Part shown: positions 9,862 to 18,872 of the stretch, in pieces
How positions within the stretch are numbered: position 1 is the first letter of the stretch
Layout of the letters: each line of letters begins with the position of its first letter
Assembly (NCBI GenBank): GCA_011763485.2
Contig: JAANSK020281713.1
Coordinates: 1 to 20,540 of the forward strand
Direction: 5' to 3'
Length of the DNA stretch: 20,540 bases
Source: Isoetes engelmannii
Taxonomy: Eukaryota > Streptophyta > Lycopodiopsida > Isoetales > Isoetaceae
Made by a program: the position numbers and the translations under genes
The notes under the pieces: generated by a model
The model's input: only the letters and a program-made list of their open reading frames with translations
Told to the model about the DNA's origin: nothing
The model's database searches: none

Positions 9862-9995
9862 CTTGAGGATGATGCATTGCAGGTACATTAGTAGAAGAAT
9901 GAGACACTTGAGGATGATGCATTTCAGGTACATTAGTAGAAGAATGAGACACTTGAGGATGATGCATTGCAGGTACATTAGTAGAAGAATGAGAC
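9862..9995. repeat. Three 45-bp tandem repeats
   Basis: Units at 9862-9906, 9907-9951 and 9952-9995 are almost identical. The period is a multiple of three, and both strands stay open across it. On the minus strand each unit encodes SHSSTNVPAMHHPQV, a composition more protein-like than the Arg/Met-rich plus reading. It lies on the same strand as, and downstream of, the SCY1-like fragment, but I cannot show that it belongs to it. The region 9730-10363 otherwise holds nothing I recognise. Confidence 0.9.
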
Positions 9996-10363
9996 TTGTG
10001 AGTATACTGAAATGCCAAGAAGACTGTTTGCATGCTTTAACCAGTCAGGAAATGTTGAAATTCAGAAATTGCCTCGACCTTAGAGCTTTCAAAGCTGTTC
10101 TTATAGTTGTTATCAAGAACAAAAATTGAAATTAACATAAATGTGACCAACGGAACTTGCCAACGGAATGGCAGATTCTGTTCCTGCCACTGCTATGTTG
10201 CCCATCTTAAAAGTTGATACCACCTTCTTTTGGCCTTTTGTAATGAAATTCCAGTCATCGACATCCTAGGTAGTGCCATTACTTGGAGTTCGTACAGAGA
10301 CATTGGTTCAGTTTGTCCATCTTGCTTCCCACCAGCCACAATACTCTCTTGATCCCCCTTGCT

Positions 10364-10768
10364 TTATTTCACGTTTCTCTTCAATCGTCCTACCATGTTG
10401 GTGCCAATTATGTGAAGTCTCTGTTTTTTGTATTTCATAAATTGTTGAAGATTTAATTGCTGTGTAACAGGTAGGAGAGTCAACGGTGACAATAAGTTTT
10501 CTGCTGCAAACTTACTCCCATACTGCAACCAGAAAGCAGGCTATTTGTCTTTAGTGGTCATCCCTATTTTTGTTTTGTGGTCATTAACATTTGAAGCCAA
10601 TTCCAAGTCAATTACCTCTTTATAGATAGGAGTACCTACTCCAAGTGCACACATAAGAGTAGGTGCAGAATGATCAACTAGCGTATAGCGATGCAAAGTC
10701 TGCAAAACATCCTTAAGAGCCTGCTTATCAATCCGTTGGACAGGTATTAAACAGAGGGCATTACATTG
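10364..10768 (-). pseudogene. SCY1-like protein (SCYL2 type) C-terminal fragment
   Basis: Two minus-strand exons join in phase 0: 10768-10616 and 10522-10364, with gt (10615-10614) and a ttgcag acceptor. They encode RIDKQALKDVLQTL, VDHSAPTLMCALGVGTPIYK, then YGSKFAAENLLSPLTLLPVT and QQLNLQQFMKYKKQR. This pattern matches the HEAT-like region after the pseudokinase domain of plant SCYL2 proteins, which act in clathrin-dependent trafficking at the trans-Golgi. After M-K-Y the sequence is scrambled; a piece resembling I-E-E-K-R reappears in another frame before a stop. The kinase-like domain is missing. The identification is from memory of the family and is the least certain of the captured genes. 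Confidence 0.6.
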
Positions 10769-11791
10769 GTTTATGAGATATCAGACATGATTGACTTTAA
10801 CAACAGAAGATTATGAAGTTGACTCATGAGAACATCATAATTCCATGAGCTGTGAGACATATTGACTTTGAAAGCAGAGATAAAGAAAATATATTCCCTT
10901 AGAATAAGATTCTAATGCTCGTCAAAACGTCAACAATATACGTACCATAATACGATGTACATTCTAAAACTTCATTCTCAAACAAGATGATAACAAAGAT
11001 TGTCCATTGATTGGGTCAGAAATGTCTGCAAAACTGTCAAACTGCTAAGAATCATGCGATGTTCCTTTTCCGATATGGTACTTAAAACACAAACTCTTTG
11101 TGAGCAACTGCAACTACCATTGGGCAGATCGTGCACCAGCATTGTGTTTGTTGCTGCCTTTTTCTTCAGTGCTTGTGGTTCTGGAAGGGTGCAGAATCCG
11201 TTGACGTATGGTGCAACTGAGTTCAAGGTATGAATTGTGCTGCTAACATCCACAACCACTGTACATGTTGAAAAATCACTCAAAGCTTCACAAGCTGACG
11301 GATTTCTATTTGCTGACATGCAGCAGAATACGACAGAAGAAGATTTTCTTCAGTGGCTGGAGAATGCAATAGCTTCTGGCTATAGTAGCTTGCTCATAAT
11401 TGTCCATAGCGTATTACTTTTTATTTCTTGATACCACGGGAAAAAAATGTATAAATCATCTATGATGGCATTTTCCAGATCCCATGTCATCACAACTTGA
11501 GAGGCAGCAATCCAGGAAGTATTGAAGATTCAAAATCTGGCTTCTCCTATGACAATAAGTGCGCACAGGCTCAGGTCTTCACGGAAAAACTTGCAATCTC
11601 AATGAAACAAAACACATGAAGAATATTTCCCTCTTTGATACCTTACCAGGGTTCCAAGATGAACACAAATTGTAGTTTGGAAGTTATTTTGCAATGTTTG
11701 CAGCTTCTTTATTAAAGAATAAAATTTGAAGATGCATCAACCTAGATAACGTTTGCTTTCATCGGTGCTAAAAATGATTAATTACAATCCC
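10769..11791. other. Possible exons of unknown origin
   Basis: Around 10978-11319 (minus) and 11000-11431 (plus) both strands are open, so the coding sense is unclear. On the plus strand a frame with TTEEDFLQWLENAIASGYSS (about 11329-11390) precedes gt-like sites, and 11479-11618 is open after a ttttccag acceptor (IPCHHNLRGSNPGSIEDSKS to a TGA). These have the look of exons, and one more gene fragment may be here. No family is recognised, and phase joins did not settle a model. The stretch 11620-11791 holds nothing I can name. Confidence 0.3.
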
Positions 11792-11920
11792 GAATCCCAA
11801 ACACTGAACAAAAAGTTTGTAACATATAGGCATTTTCCATCAATGCTTAACTGTAGCATGTGTGGTCCACCTGTGAACTTCTTTCCCTCCAAACAATCCA
11901 AACGACCACATTCATTTGCT
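11792..11920 (-). pseudogene. Selenium-binding protein (SBP1) fragment
   Basis: After an acceptor (tttatttcag, ending at 11921) the minus strand encodes GKKFTGGPHMLQLSIDGKCL followed by YVTNFLFSVWD. This matches the conserved block near the middle to end of plant selenium-binding protein (G-G-P-Q-M-x-Q-x-S-L-D-G-K-R-x-Y-x-T-N-S-L-F-S-x-W-D). SBP1 is a cytosolic metal-binding propeller protein linked to methanethiol oxidation and stress tolerance. Homology stops right after W-D, where the family continues with R/C-Q-F-Y-P, and the frame meets a stop. It is a single truncated exon. Confidence 0.75.
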
Positions 11921-11921
11921 C

Positions 11922-12696
11922 TGAAATAAATCAGTGAATCAAATATCATGCATGTCATTTGAGTTCTGTTTCAACTTATACGAAAATTATCCTTATTACA
12001 AAAGCTGCGCTAAAAGTTTTGGACAATCCAGTTCTTGGACACACTTTTTGCAAATGATAGACAGGAAAAGTTATCTGTTTAGATGGAGCATCTCATAATG
12101 TCACGGTACATTTCTTAGGTATACTAATAACTGTACTTATTGCCAATTTAGTCCACAAAAGTTGTAGTTGTGTTATAGACCCACTTCTACATGAACACAA
12201 GAGGAAACAACGCATTTGATGTATGCAGCTCTAGAACTAGGAGCGCTGCATTGAAATAAACGTGATATAACGATTGCTTATAGACATCCTAGTGTGGTAC
12301 ATATGTGTGAGCTGTCCATAGGAGATGCATTAACTTCTCTTGACTTCTATGTGCTTCAATCTTGTGGGTTTGCTCATTCTTATCATAAACATTATCCTGC
12401 ACATTCATTTCAGGAGATGGTCAGACTCACACTAATATTCTGCTTCATCTAACCCTGTTATATCCAAAGGAGATAATTTTCAAATTGGAAAAGCATCGAC
12501 ACAATCAATTGGCTCGACTTGTTTAATTGTAACAAATATTTTGAGTTCAACGTCCACAACCACATGAATTGCATAATTGTAACAATTATTTTGAGTTCAA
12601 CGTCCACAACCACATGAAGCGGGAAGGATAGAACAACAAAGAGGATGTAAAAGACTGACAAGAAACCTCCACATTTACAATCACCAAATAACTCAA
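11922..12696. other. Non-coding stretch
   Basis: AT-rich DNA without a recognisable gene. It could include introns of the captured SBP1 gene, but no upstream SBP1 exon was found. It contains the 50-bp tandem repeat at 12524-12617. Confidence 0.4.
12524..12617. repeat. 50-bp tandem repeat, about 1.9 copies
   Basis: TAATTGTAACAAATATTTTG and the following bases to the end of the unit at 12573 repeat at 12574-12617 with one mismatch (aaat versus aatt). It includes the 20-mer AGTTCAACGTCCACAACCAC in each copy. No function is apparent. Confidence 0.9.
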
Positions 12697-12724
12697 CCGT
12701 GACCACAGAAAACCATTATCAAAT

Positions 12725-12931
12725 TTAGATGTGATCCCTTTCATAGGCATCTCTCATGTTGCCATCAACATCCATGATTCTCAGACATCTCTGGAGTTTC
12801 GTCAAAATACTAATAACATGTTCCAGTCTAACAAAAATGGAGTGAAACCTTGATGCCATCTCCTCCTGCTCCATAGGAGAGTGGTTGGACATTTCATTTA
12901 AGTCAAGACACAGGTAGCTAAATTCAGTCGC
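12725..12931 (-). pseudogene. Gene B third copy, 5'-truncated but open
   Basis: A 68-codon open frame and TAA, reading ATEFSYLCLDLNEMSNHSPM, MASRFHSIFVRLEHVISILT and LQRCLRIMDVDGNMRDAYER. It matches the C-terminal two thirds of gene B without the frameshift at 3118-3123, so it shows the ancestral frame. DNA homology covers 12697-12931 and ends where A-N-E-F would start. The first part of the exon (L-P-x-F-x-x-L-P-F) and all upstream exons are missing. Function unknown. Confidence 0.65.
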
Positions 12932-13428
12932 ATAACTCCAACGCAGCGATTTTTCTCTTATGTCTTATTCATCTTAGCAGATTAACCATGTATATTCCAA
13001 AGCACTGATATTGTCTGAAGTTTGATGCCTTTACTCAATAATAACATGTAGCTCTTTCCGCTTCTTCATCTTCAATTAGGTTCTTCAAGCATTCCAAGTT
13101 GTGAACCCATTATGTTGACAATTATAAGTATGTCTCCTTGCTGCGTTCACTAATATTTGTATGATTCTCATTCATACATCAGCAGTAAACTTGGAAAAGA
13201 TATGGCATGCGCAGGCCACCACAAATTCTGCAACCCTGCTTCTCTACATTGTCATTTTGCAACGATCACAATGATTGTTGAGATAGAATAACATAAATGC
13301 AAGGTTTCTGAAATATGGAATGATGGGTTCTTCCCATAGAAAGATCCTAACCAGATATTTTCTTAAAGAAACAAGATTATAATAGAAACAACACTATTTG
13401 AATATAAGGAAATTCGAAATGAATACCA
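12932..13428. other. Non-coding stretch
   Basis: I see no gene. A minus-strand stretch near 13225 reads C-R-I-C-G-G but has no other zinc-finger residues around it. Otherwise featureless AT-rich DNA leading into module R copy 2. Confidence 0.4.
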
Positions 13429-13593
13429 GGAAGCTGATAGGACTTTACCACTCGTCCATAACAACTTTTGAATCAACAACTGAAACCTCTTTTTGTGATC
13501 CATTTGGAAAATAGAGTTGTCTACACAAAGCGTTAGGTAGGTATGCAGACCATAAAACAATTGCAAATAGGAACACTCAGATTTTTCGATACT
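13429..13593 (-). repeat. Module R, copy 2
   Basis: Direct repeat of 5979-6136. The minus-strand frame with LYFPNGSQKEVSVVDSKVVM is open here. It adjoins the end of the outer right arm (GATAAAGT on the minus strand), so on this side gene B is followed by module R, while on the left side it is followed by the RPA tail. Confidence 0.75.
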
Positions 13594-13672
13594 TTATCAA
13601 ACAAAACCAGAAATTTTTATGCAGTCTCCAACCAGATGCTTACATAAAGAAAACATATTTACAGACACAAAC

Positions 13673-13814
13673 TGATACGACACCTTAATTATCGTGCCCC
13701 AACCAACTAGACAAAAGCGTCCAAACGTTGAGGTTTGACCCTCTATATGTGATAATTAGGTGCCACCCCCCAATATCCTCTCGAGTGGTCTCCCATGGGC
13801 CCCAAACCATATCA
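13673..13814 (-). repeat. TRIM LTR1
   Basis: 142 bp, minus orientation; acts as the 3' LTR of the inverted unit (internal 13815-13941). Its outer edge abuts the CAAAC target duplication. Confidence 0.9.
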
Positions 13815-13941
13815 ATTCCTCCCCTCCTCGGATTGCTCGCCCTCGAGCATATGGAACTTACATCATTCGCCCATGAGACAATTTATCAATTGGGACGCTC
13901 CCATGGAGACTTGAACTCGAGACTTGGCTCTGATACCAAAT

Positions 13942-14084
13942 TGATACGACACCTTAATTATCGTGCCCCAACCAACTGGGCAAAAGCGTCTAGACCTTGA
14001 GGTTTGACCCTCTATATGTGATAATTAGGTGCCGTCTCCCCAAGATCCTATCGAGTGGTCTCCCATGGGCCCCAAACCATATCA
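13942..14084 (-). repeat. TRIM LTR2, shared by opposed units
   Basis: 143 bp. It serves as the 5' LTR for the minus unit. Its other end is followed by a plus-strand primer-binding site as if it were also a 5' LTR for the plus unit; the near-palindromic ends (TGATA/TATCA) make both readings possible. Confidence 0.9.
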
Positions 14085-14210
14085 ATTGGTATCAGAGCCA
14101 AGTCTCGAGTTCAAGTCTCCATGGGAGCGTCCCAATTGATAAATTGTCTGATGGGGGAATGATGTAAATCCCATATGCTCGAGGGCGAGCATTCCGAGGA
14201 GGGGAGGAAT

Positions 14211-14355
14211 TCATATGGTTTGGAGCCCATGGGTGAGATCACTCGAGAGGATCTTGGGGAGGCGGCACCTAATTATCACATATAGAGGGTCAAACCTCAA
14301 CGTCTAGACGCGTTTGCCCAATTGGTTGGGGCACGATAATCAAGGTGTCGTATGA
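14211..14355 (+). repeat. TRIM LTR3
   Basis: 145 bp, plus orientation, between internal 2 (14085-14210) and internal 3. Both terminal dinucleotides are mutated (TG to TC, CA to GA), so this LTR would not be competent for integrase. Confidence 0.9.
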
Positions 14356-14444
14356 ATTGGTATCAGAGCCAAGGTTCAATTCCTCGTGGCAACATTGGCG
14401 TGTTTCACATGCTTGAGGGCAAGCATTTCGAGGAGGAGAGGAAT

Positions 14445-14587
14445 TGATATGGTTTGGGGCCCATGGGAGACCACTCGAGAGGATCTTGGGGAGGCGGCAC
14501 CTAATTATCACATATAGAGGGTCAAACCTCAACGTTCAGACGCTTTTGCCCAGTTGATTGGGGCGCGATAATTAGGGTATCGTATCA
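14445..14587 (+). repeat. TRIM LTR4
   Basis: 143 bp, plus orientation, with intact TG...CA ends. It follows internal 3 (14356-14444), which is shorter and more diverged than the other two. Its outer edge abuts the second CAAAC copy. Confidence 0.9.
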
Positions 14588-14622
14588 CAAACCTCTTTGA
14601 TCACACAAAACCATCGTCAAAT

Positions 14623-14956
14623 TTAGACATGACGATTTTCATAGGCATCTCTCATATTGTCATCAACATCCATAATCCTTAGACATCTCTGAAGTTTTGT
14701 CAGCACGTTAATAGCATGCTCCAACCTAACAAAAATAAAGTGGAATCTGGAATTCATCTCCTCCACTCCTGCTCCATAGGAGAGTGCTTGCACATTTTAT
14801 TCAAATCCAGCCACAGGTACCCAAATTCATTCGCCAATTGATCTGTCCGCACACGTGCGACCTCCACAGACGTCGAGGGACACGTGAAAGGTAGAACCTC
14901 AAACTGAGGCAACTGTACCTTTCACTTTTGCTTCAGATGGGGTCGAACCTCTCCAG
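14623..14956 (-). pseudogene. Gene B' (right-arm copy of B), broken
   Basis: The exon begins after a gcgtgaccgcag acceptor and matches gene B along its length: VQLPQFEVLPFTCPS, VEVARVRTDQLANEFGYLWL, then LTKLQRCLRIMDVDDNMRDA and TAA. It is broken by TGA in the basic segment (arginine CGA in B to TGA, a CpG-type change) and by a 5-bp duplication (ggag-tggag) after M-E-Q-E. The T-run frameshift of gene B is absent, so B and B' decayed independently. Function unknown. Confidence 0.6.
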
Positions 14957-15388
14957 CTGCGGTCACGCAAAAAAATAATTCGCATACAGGCTCTCAACTG
15001 CCAAACAATCTCAAATTACCTGTGGTATCACAGCTTGGATCCACTATAGTCATGTTCATAGACGAACCACTACCTGGCACCCCTGCAGCGATCTCTATAC
15101 AAAATAATATCTGTCCTACTTCTCATATAGATAACGGACAAGATACTAAACCTGTCCACTACAGATTTCAAGCCACTATTGGTCAATAGATTCCACCTGT
15201 AAATCCATTATTTTTTATTTCTTTTTTACTACTGCAAAACTGCAATTACGAGCCTACTGCCTGTTCACAAATAGTAAACCATCTGAGACTGGCTATTGCA
15301 TACACGTAGCACCATTTTCAAAAACGCATCTGATCATAACTTGAAGCTACCAGCTGCAATCCAAATTTCACACCGATGCAATCCAAAC

Positions 15389-16614
15389 ATGAGCACCTCG
15401 GAGAACGAAGCAAGAATTCGAGCTGAGCTAAGTGGTAAGTCATTTGTCAAACATGTAATCACGAATTCTACATCTAAATACCATTTCCACGCAGGGGCGG
15501 AGTTCACACCAGCAGAAACACAGACAATAACCAGAATGAATTCCATGGAACTTCCAGGTTGAAAAAACTTTATATTAACACGATTACTTTGTCGTCTAAT
15601 AACATTCCCTGGATGTCCTCCAGATCAAGGAAAACCCGAGCAACTGATACGCCCAAATGTTGTCAGCATCCCCTCCAGCGCAACTATGGAAGCTCACGTC
15701 GAAAACGCATATCCTGATATGGTCGGCTCTAACCCCTCTGGTAAATATGGAGCCCTATTTCCAATAACATCCCTTCTTACACAACTGCATTCATTTTCTA
15801 CAGAGAGAAACGACCCTTTGCCACTGGGCCCACGTCTTGATATGGCTACCTCTAAGCCATCTGGTAAGACTCGGGTCACATGATCCCGTCGACATCAGTC
15901 CAAAGCCGTCAATGGAATGCGATTTTTTGGGCTGGGGTCACATGATCCTATCAAAGAATCAACGCCACGTTGCTGGATCCAGAAAATCTTGGAGGTGTTT
16001 TCATGATCCGGCAGTGAGATTCTTGCCAAGTGTTCTCTTTACCTCCAGGTGTTGCGATCATGCTAATCCCTGTTGACGGGAAAGCTTCCATCCGAGGCAA
16101 GAGCCCGTTGAACCGAATTGCTATCAACAGCTTTCCATCCCTGTCAAAACTCAGCATGTGACCCTTTTTTTTCACGATTGATAGCATCTTGATGGTGTTG
16201 ATATGTGACCCCACTCTAAGTGCACATGCCCATTTCCAATAATAAAATCTAATATTCACATCCGTTCTCACATGAGTACATTCACTTTTTGCACCCAGAA
16301 GCAAAAGGACAGTCTCACTGATGGCCGAATTGCCACACTACGAAGAACTTCCTTTCGAAACAGCCACAACTCCCGTCCAACTTGCACGTCTCATGACATC
16401 CAACCTCCCAAGTGAATTGGGATATGTCTCGCTTCAACTGGCTGAAATTTCTTAGAATCTTCAAACAGAAACCAGCAAAATAGCTGCAGAGCTAACATCC
16501 AGTTTTATTGCTCTCATTCGTGCAACCAAGACCCTCAAGAAATTGCAGAAATGTTTAAAGTTAATGGATGTTAACACTGCAATAAATGAGGCGTGTAAGA
16601 AACGAAAAGACTGA
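15389..16614 (+). pseudogene. Gene A' (right-arm copy of A), one nonsense codon
   Basis: Exons: 15389-15557 from the first ATG in frame (MSTSENEARIRAELSGK), 15624-15740, 15804-15863 and 16313-16614; phases match throughout. The frame is open except for TAG at 16453-16455, where gene A has glutamine. The last exon starts MAELPHYEELPFETATTPVQ and ends in a basic tail, CKKRKD. In both copies only the downstream acceptor (aaaaggacag) keeps the frame; the acceptor 14 bp upstream, which has the better pyrimidine tract, leads to a stop. Intron 3 holds a MITE. No family is recognised. Without the stop it would encode about 215 residues. Confidence 0.55.
15868..16216. mobile_element. 349-bp MITE in an intron of gene A'
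   Basis: Terminal inverted repeats GACTCGGGTCACAT and GAGTGGGGTCACAT (12 of 14 matching) are flanked by TAA on both sides (15865-15867, 16217-16219). Removing the element and one TAA restores GTAAGTGCACATGCCC, matching GTAAATGCACATGCCC in gene A, which proves an empty site. A 3-bp TAA duplication fits a PIF/Harbinger (Tourist-like) origin. A minus-strand open frame crosses it, but I see no transposase. Confidence 0.8.
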
Positions 16615-16783
16615 AATGTAACATGTCCTTAGATAATTCTATAATGTTTCAACTTCTCGATGTCATAATCTTTGCATCGGAATGGGCATACAATTCTTTT
16701 AATTGAGTTGCTGTTCGCTTTATTCTTCAAGTACTGACTGTATATTTATATGAACTCACAGTCTGGGAGCAAAGCATTTTAGT

Positions 16784-16913
16784 GTACCAATCACAAGAGG
16801 GAAGCATGTATAGGATCATATGAAAAACAAGAGATGTGTACATGAATAATATATGAGCATATTGCTATCAATTCCGATAACCATCTAAGCATGCCTCGAC
16901 TAATTTCTCATAG
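16784..16913. other. Junction between outer arm and Helitron remnant
   Basis: Short AT-rich gap after the arm homology ends at about 16783 and before the first AT-hook-type exon. No Helitron 5' terminus is evident. Confidence 0.4.
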
Positions 16914-17880
16914 GATTAATGGTGACGACAACATCCTTCACGATGCAACCATTACTCAAGGGAGAAAAAGGAGGCGTTCCAAGTATAAACTTCTACATTC
17001 CACTCAAAACCATCACTCATAAAGCTTGCATTCTTCTTATTTAATGTACGACAACAAATTCTATACAGGAAAACTGATACACTCGTATCCGATATCACGC
17101 TTCAACCAGATGCAAAAAGAAAAAGGGGACGGCCCAGGTATGTATACAAAATAGGTTGCTCAAGAATTGTAATTCGACTATTTTAAATAGCACATACCTA
17201 ACTTCTATACCCTTACATATTTCTAAATAGGAGAATCAATGGACCTGCGTGTCATCCCATGGAAAACAAAAGGTACGTACATGCATAACATGCAACATAC
17301 TGCTATGAAGTGAACTAAACATCTAACCATAACTCAACTATTTTTTGATAGGAATAACGATAGCGATGACATCATCCATGACACAACTACTACTCCAAAG
17401 AAAAAAAGGGGGCGCTCAAAGTATTCACGTAGATGAACTTTCACATTCCATCCAAGATTATCGAGTGTATTGTTTGCATCCTATTTATGAAATCTACTAT
17501 AACAAATTCCTATATAGAAAAAATGATGTGCCTACGCCCAACACTACCGCCCAGGTCAAGCCAAAAAATTAAAGGGGTTGTCCCAGGTATCTATAAGAGA
17601 TGTGTTACTTCAACGCAGTAATTTAAATATTTCAAATGCCATGCACATAATTCATGTACTGTTACACACTTCTAAATAAAAGAGTCATTTGTGCCTACAT
17701 CCAGCCCCACGGAAAAAATAGACTGCCCCAGGTACTTATTCCAATGTTTCCACACATACCATGTATAAACATTCATGTATCATATGCTAACATCCCAAAC
17801 TACTTTTATTCCTTCCAAACAACAGGTTACAATCACTGGCCGACACTAACACGCAAGAAAAGGAACAAAAAGCATTCCAG
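16914..17880 (+). repeat. Tandem exon-intron array, about 150-bp period, AT-hook exons
   Basis: Seven units with cag/tag acceptors and gta donors. Exons 16914-16982, 17069-17137, 17352-17420 and 17518-17586 are each exactly 69 nt; 17231-17272, about 17679-17731 and 17826-17880 are shortened. The 69-nt exons share N-x-x-D...T followed by a basic end: GRKRRRSK, KRKRGRPR, KKKRGRSK, and a decayed K-N-stop-R-G-C-P-R. R-G-R-P is the AT-hook core, which binds the minor groove of AT-rich DNA. Unit spacing is about 135-165 bp, so exons multiplied together with their introns. Confidence 0.75.
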
Positions 17881-18852
17881 GTATTCATATGAAACATTAT
17901 TGTAGACAAATTCTATTACATTTCCTTTCCTTATTCATTTGCATATAGAAAAAAATATAGTACGACATGACTTTGACTCGAATAGATCGAAAATCTTCGT
18001 CACTCACCATCCACCATCGTTGCTTATGACATTTTCATCTACTTTATTACCGGAATCTTCAAACATCAATATAACATCCAAACCATTAAATTCTAAATTA
18101 CTAGACAGCAAGACCATATTAACAAATACGCCATCCACTTAAATCATAAATGTCAGTTGACATTCGCTACCACAGAATTACGTAACATGCTTCAATCTAT
18201 TCTATTGACAGCACTTAATGCAATTAAACAATATAGCTTCCATTTTTGCTGCTTACTAACATCATTGTATCTTATCCATCTTATGTACTGAAATAAAATA
18301 ATATGCTTCATTAACGTACTGAATCCTTGCTTCCATACAGGTTACCCATTCCAAATTTTGCTCCTCATTGCATGGACGAAACAAGTTCCATGGGAATTAT
18401 GATTGCAAATCAAATTCCCATAGAACAACAAGGCAATATGCCAAACTCCCTATCTCTACCCTCCTCACAACCCACTTCTCCAGCTAGCCATTGGCAAAAC
18501 CAATTCAACATAATGGACCAACATTCTAAAACCATAGATAGAGAGACCATAAGGTGGACTCGAACATGCAAAACATGTTAGGTTGAACTTCTTAATACTG
18601 AAACAGCAAGCTTCTGTTGCAATAACGACCGCCGTCTATTGCCACACCTTGAACCACTTCCAAACACATTACAAAAACGATATTCGATACATGAATTTGG
18701 AACACCCGAACCATTAACAATCTATTCTGCTTCACTGCACTTGGTATTACAGGTGACTTCCTCACCTTGAAAACACCATCCGCAGTTGCAATCATGGATC
18801 GAACATATCATCGACCTTTATCCCTAGACGAGCCAAACAGTACTTTGCATTG

Positions 18853-18872
18853 ATATATATATATATATATAT
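18853..18872. repeat. (AT)10 microsatellite inside the Helitron frame
   Basis: The run sits exactly where the Helitron protein has H-W-Y-I-Y-D. The codons for Y-I-Y (TAT ATA TAT) form a natural seed for slippage; the preceding Trp codon is now TGA. Confidence 0.85.

Larger units (their letters stand above)
13673..14587. mobile_element. TRIM retrotransposon complex: four LTRs, three internal regions
   Basis: Order: LTR1 (minus) - internal 1 (minus) - LTR2 - internal 2 (plus) - LTR3 (plus) - internal 3 (plus) - LTR4 (plus). LTRs are 142-145 bp, begin TGATA and end TATCA (LTR3 is mutated to TC...GA). Primer-binding sites TGGTATCAGAGCCA, complementary to initiator tRNA-Met, lie next to LTR2 on both sides (minus 13925-13938; plus 14087-14100) and after LTR3 (14358-14371). 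Purine tracts such as GAGGAGGGGAGGAAT precede the 3' LTRs. Internal regions are only about 89-127 bp and encode nothing, so movement would need proteins from another element. The whole complex is flanked by a perfect 5-bp duplication CAAAC (13668-13672, 14588-14592). Confidence 0.9.
13591..16783 (-). repeat. Right arm of the outer inverted repeat
   Basis: Reverse complement of 1411-3429, enlarged by the TRIM complex at 13673-14587 and the MITE at 15868-16216. It carries copies B' (minus) and A' (plus), again head to head. On the left arm the part matching 13591-13672 lies at about 3340-3429, which shows that the TRIM landed inside arm DNA. Confidence 0.85.

Noticed and set aside
13200-13260. 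C-R-I-C-G-G on the minus strand as a zinc finger exon
   Set aside because: No paired second cysteine/histidine set and the frame stops soon after.
14087-14125. tRNA-like string after LTR2 (TGGTATCAGAGCC and a T-arm-like GAGTTCAAGTCTCC)
   Set aside because: It is the primer-binding site plus internal TRIM sequence; no cloverleaf can be folded.
13728-14532. Open frames of 80-90 codons in the TRIM region
   Set aside because: They are readings of the LTR in opposite orientations (same first residues MRFDPLYVIIRC in both) and encode no known retrotransposon protein.
16914-17880. Regularly spaced repeats suggesting an array of non-coding spacers
   Set aside because: Units are diverged exon-intron modules with splice signals, and the DNA is eukaryotic; not a CRISPR array.
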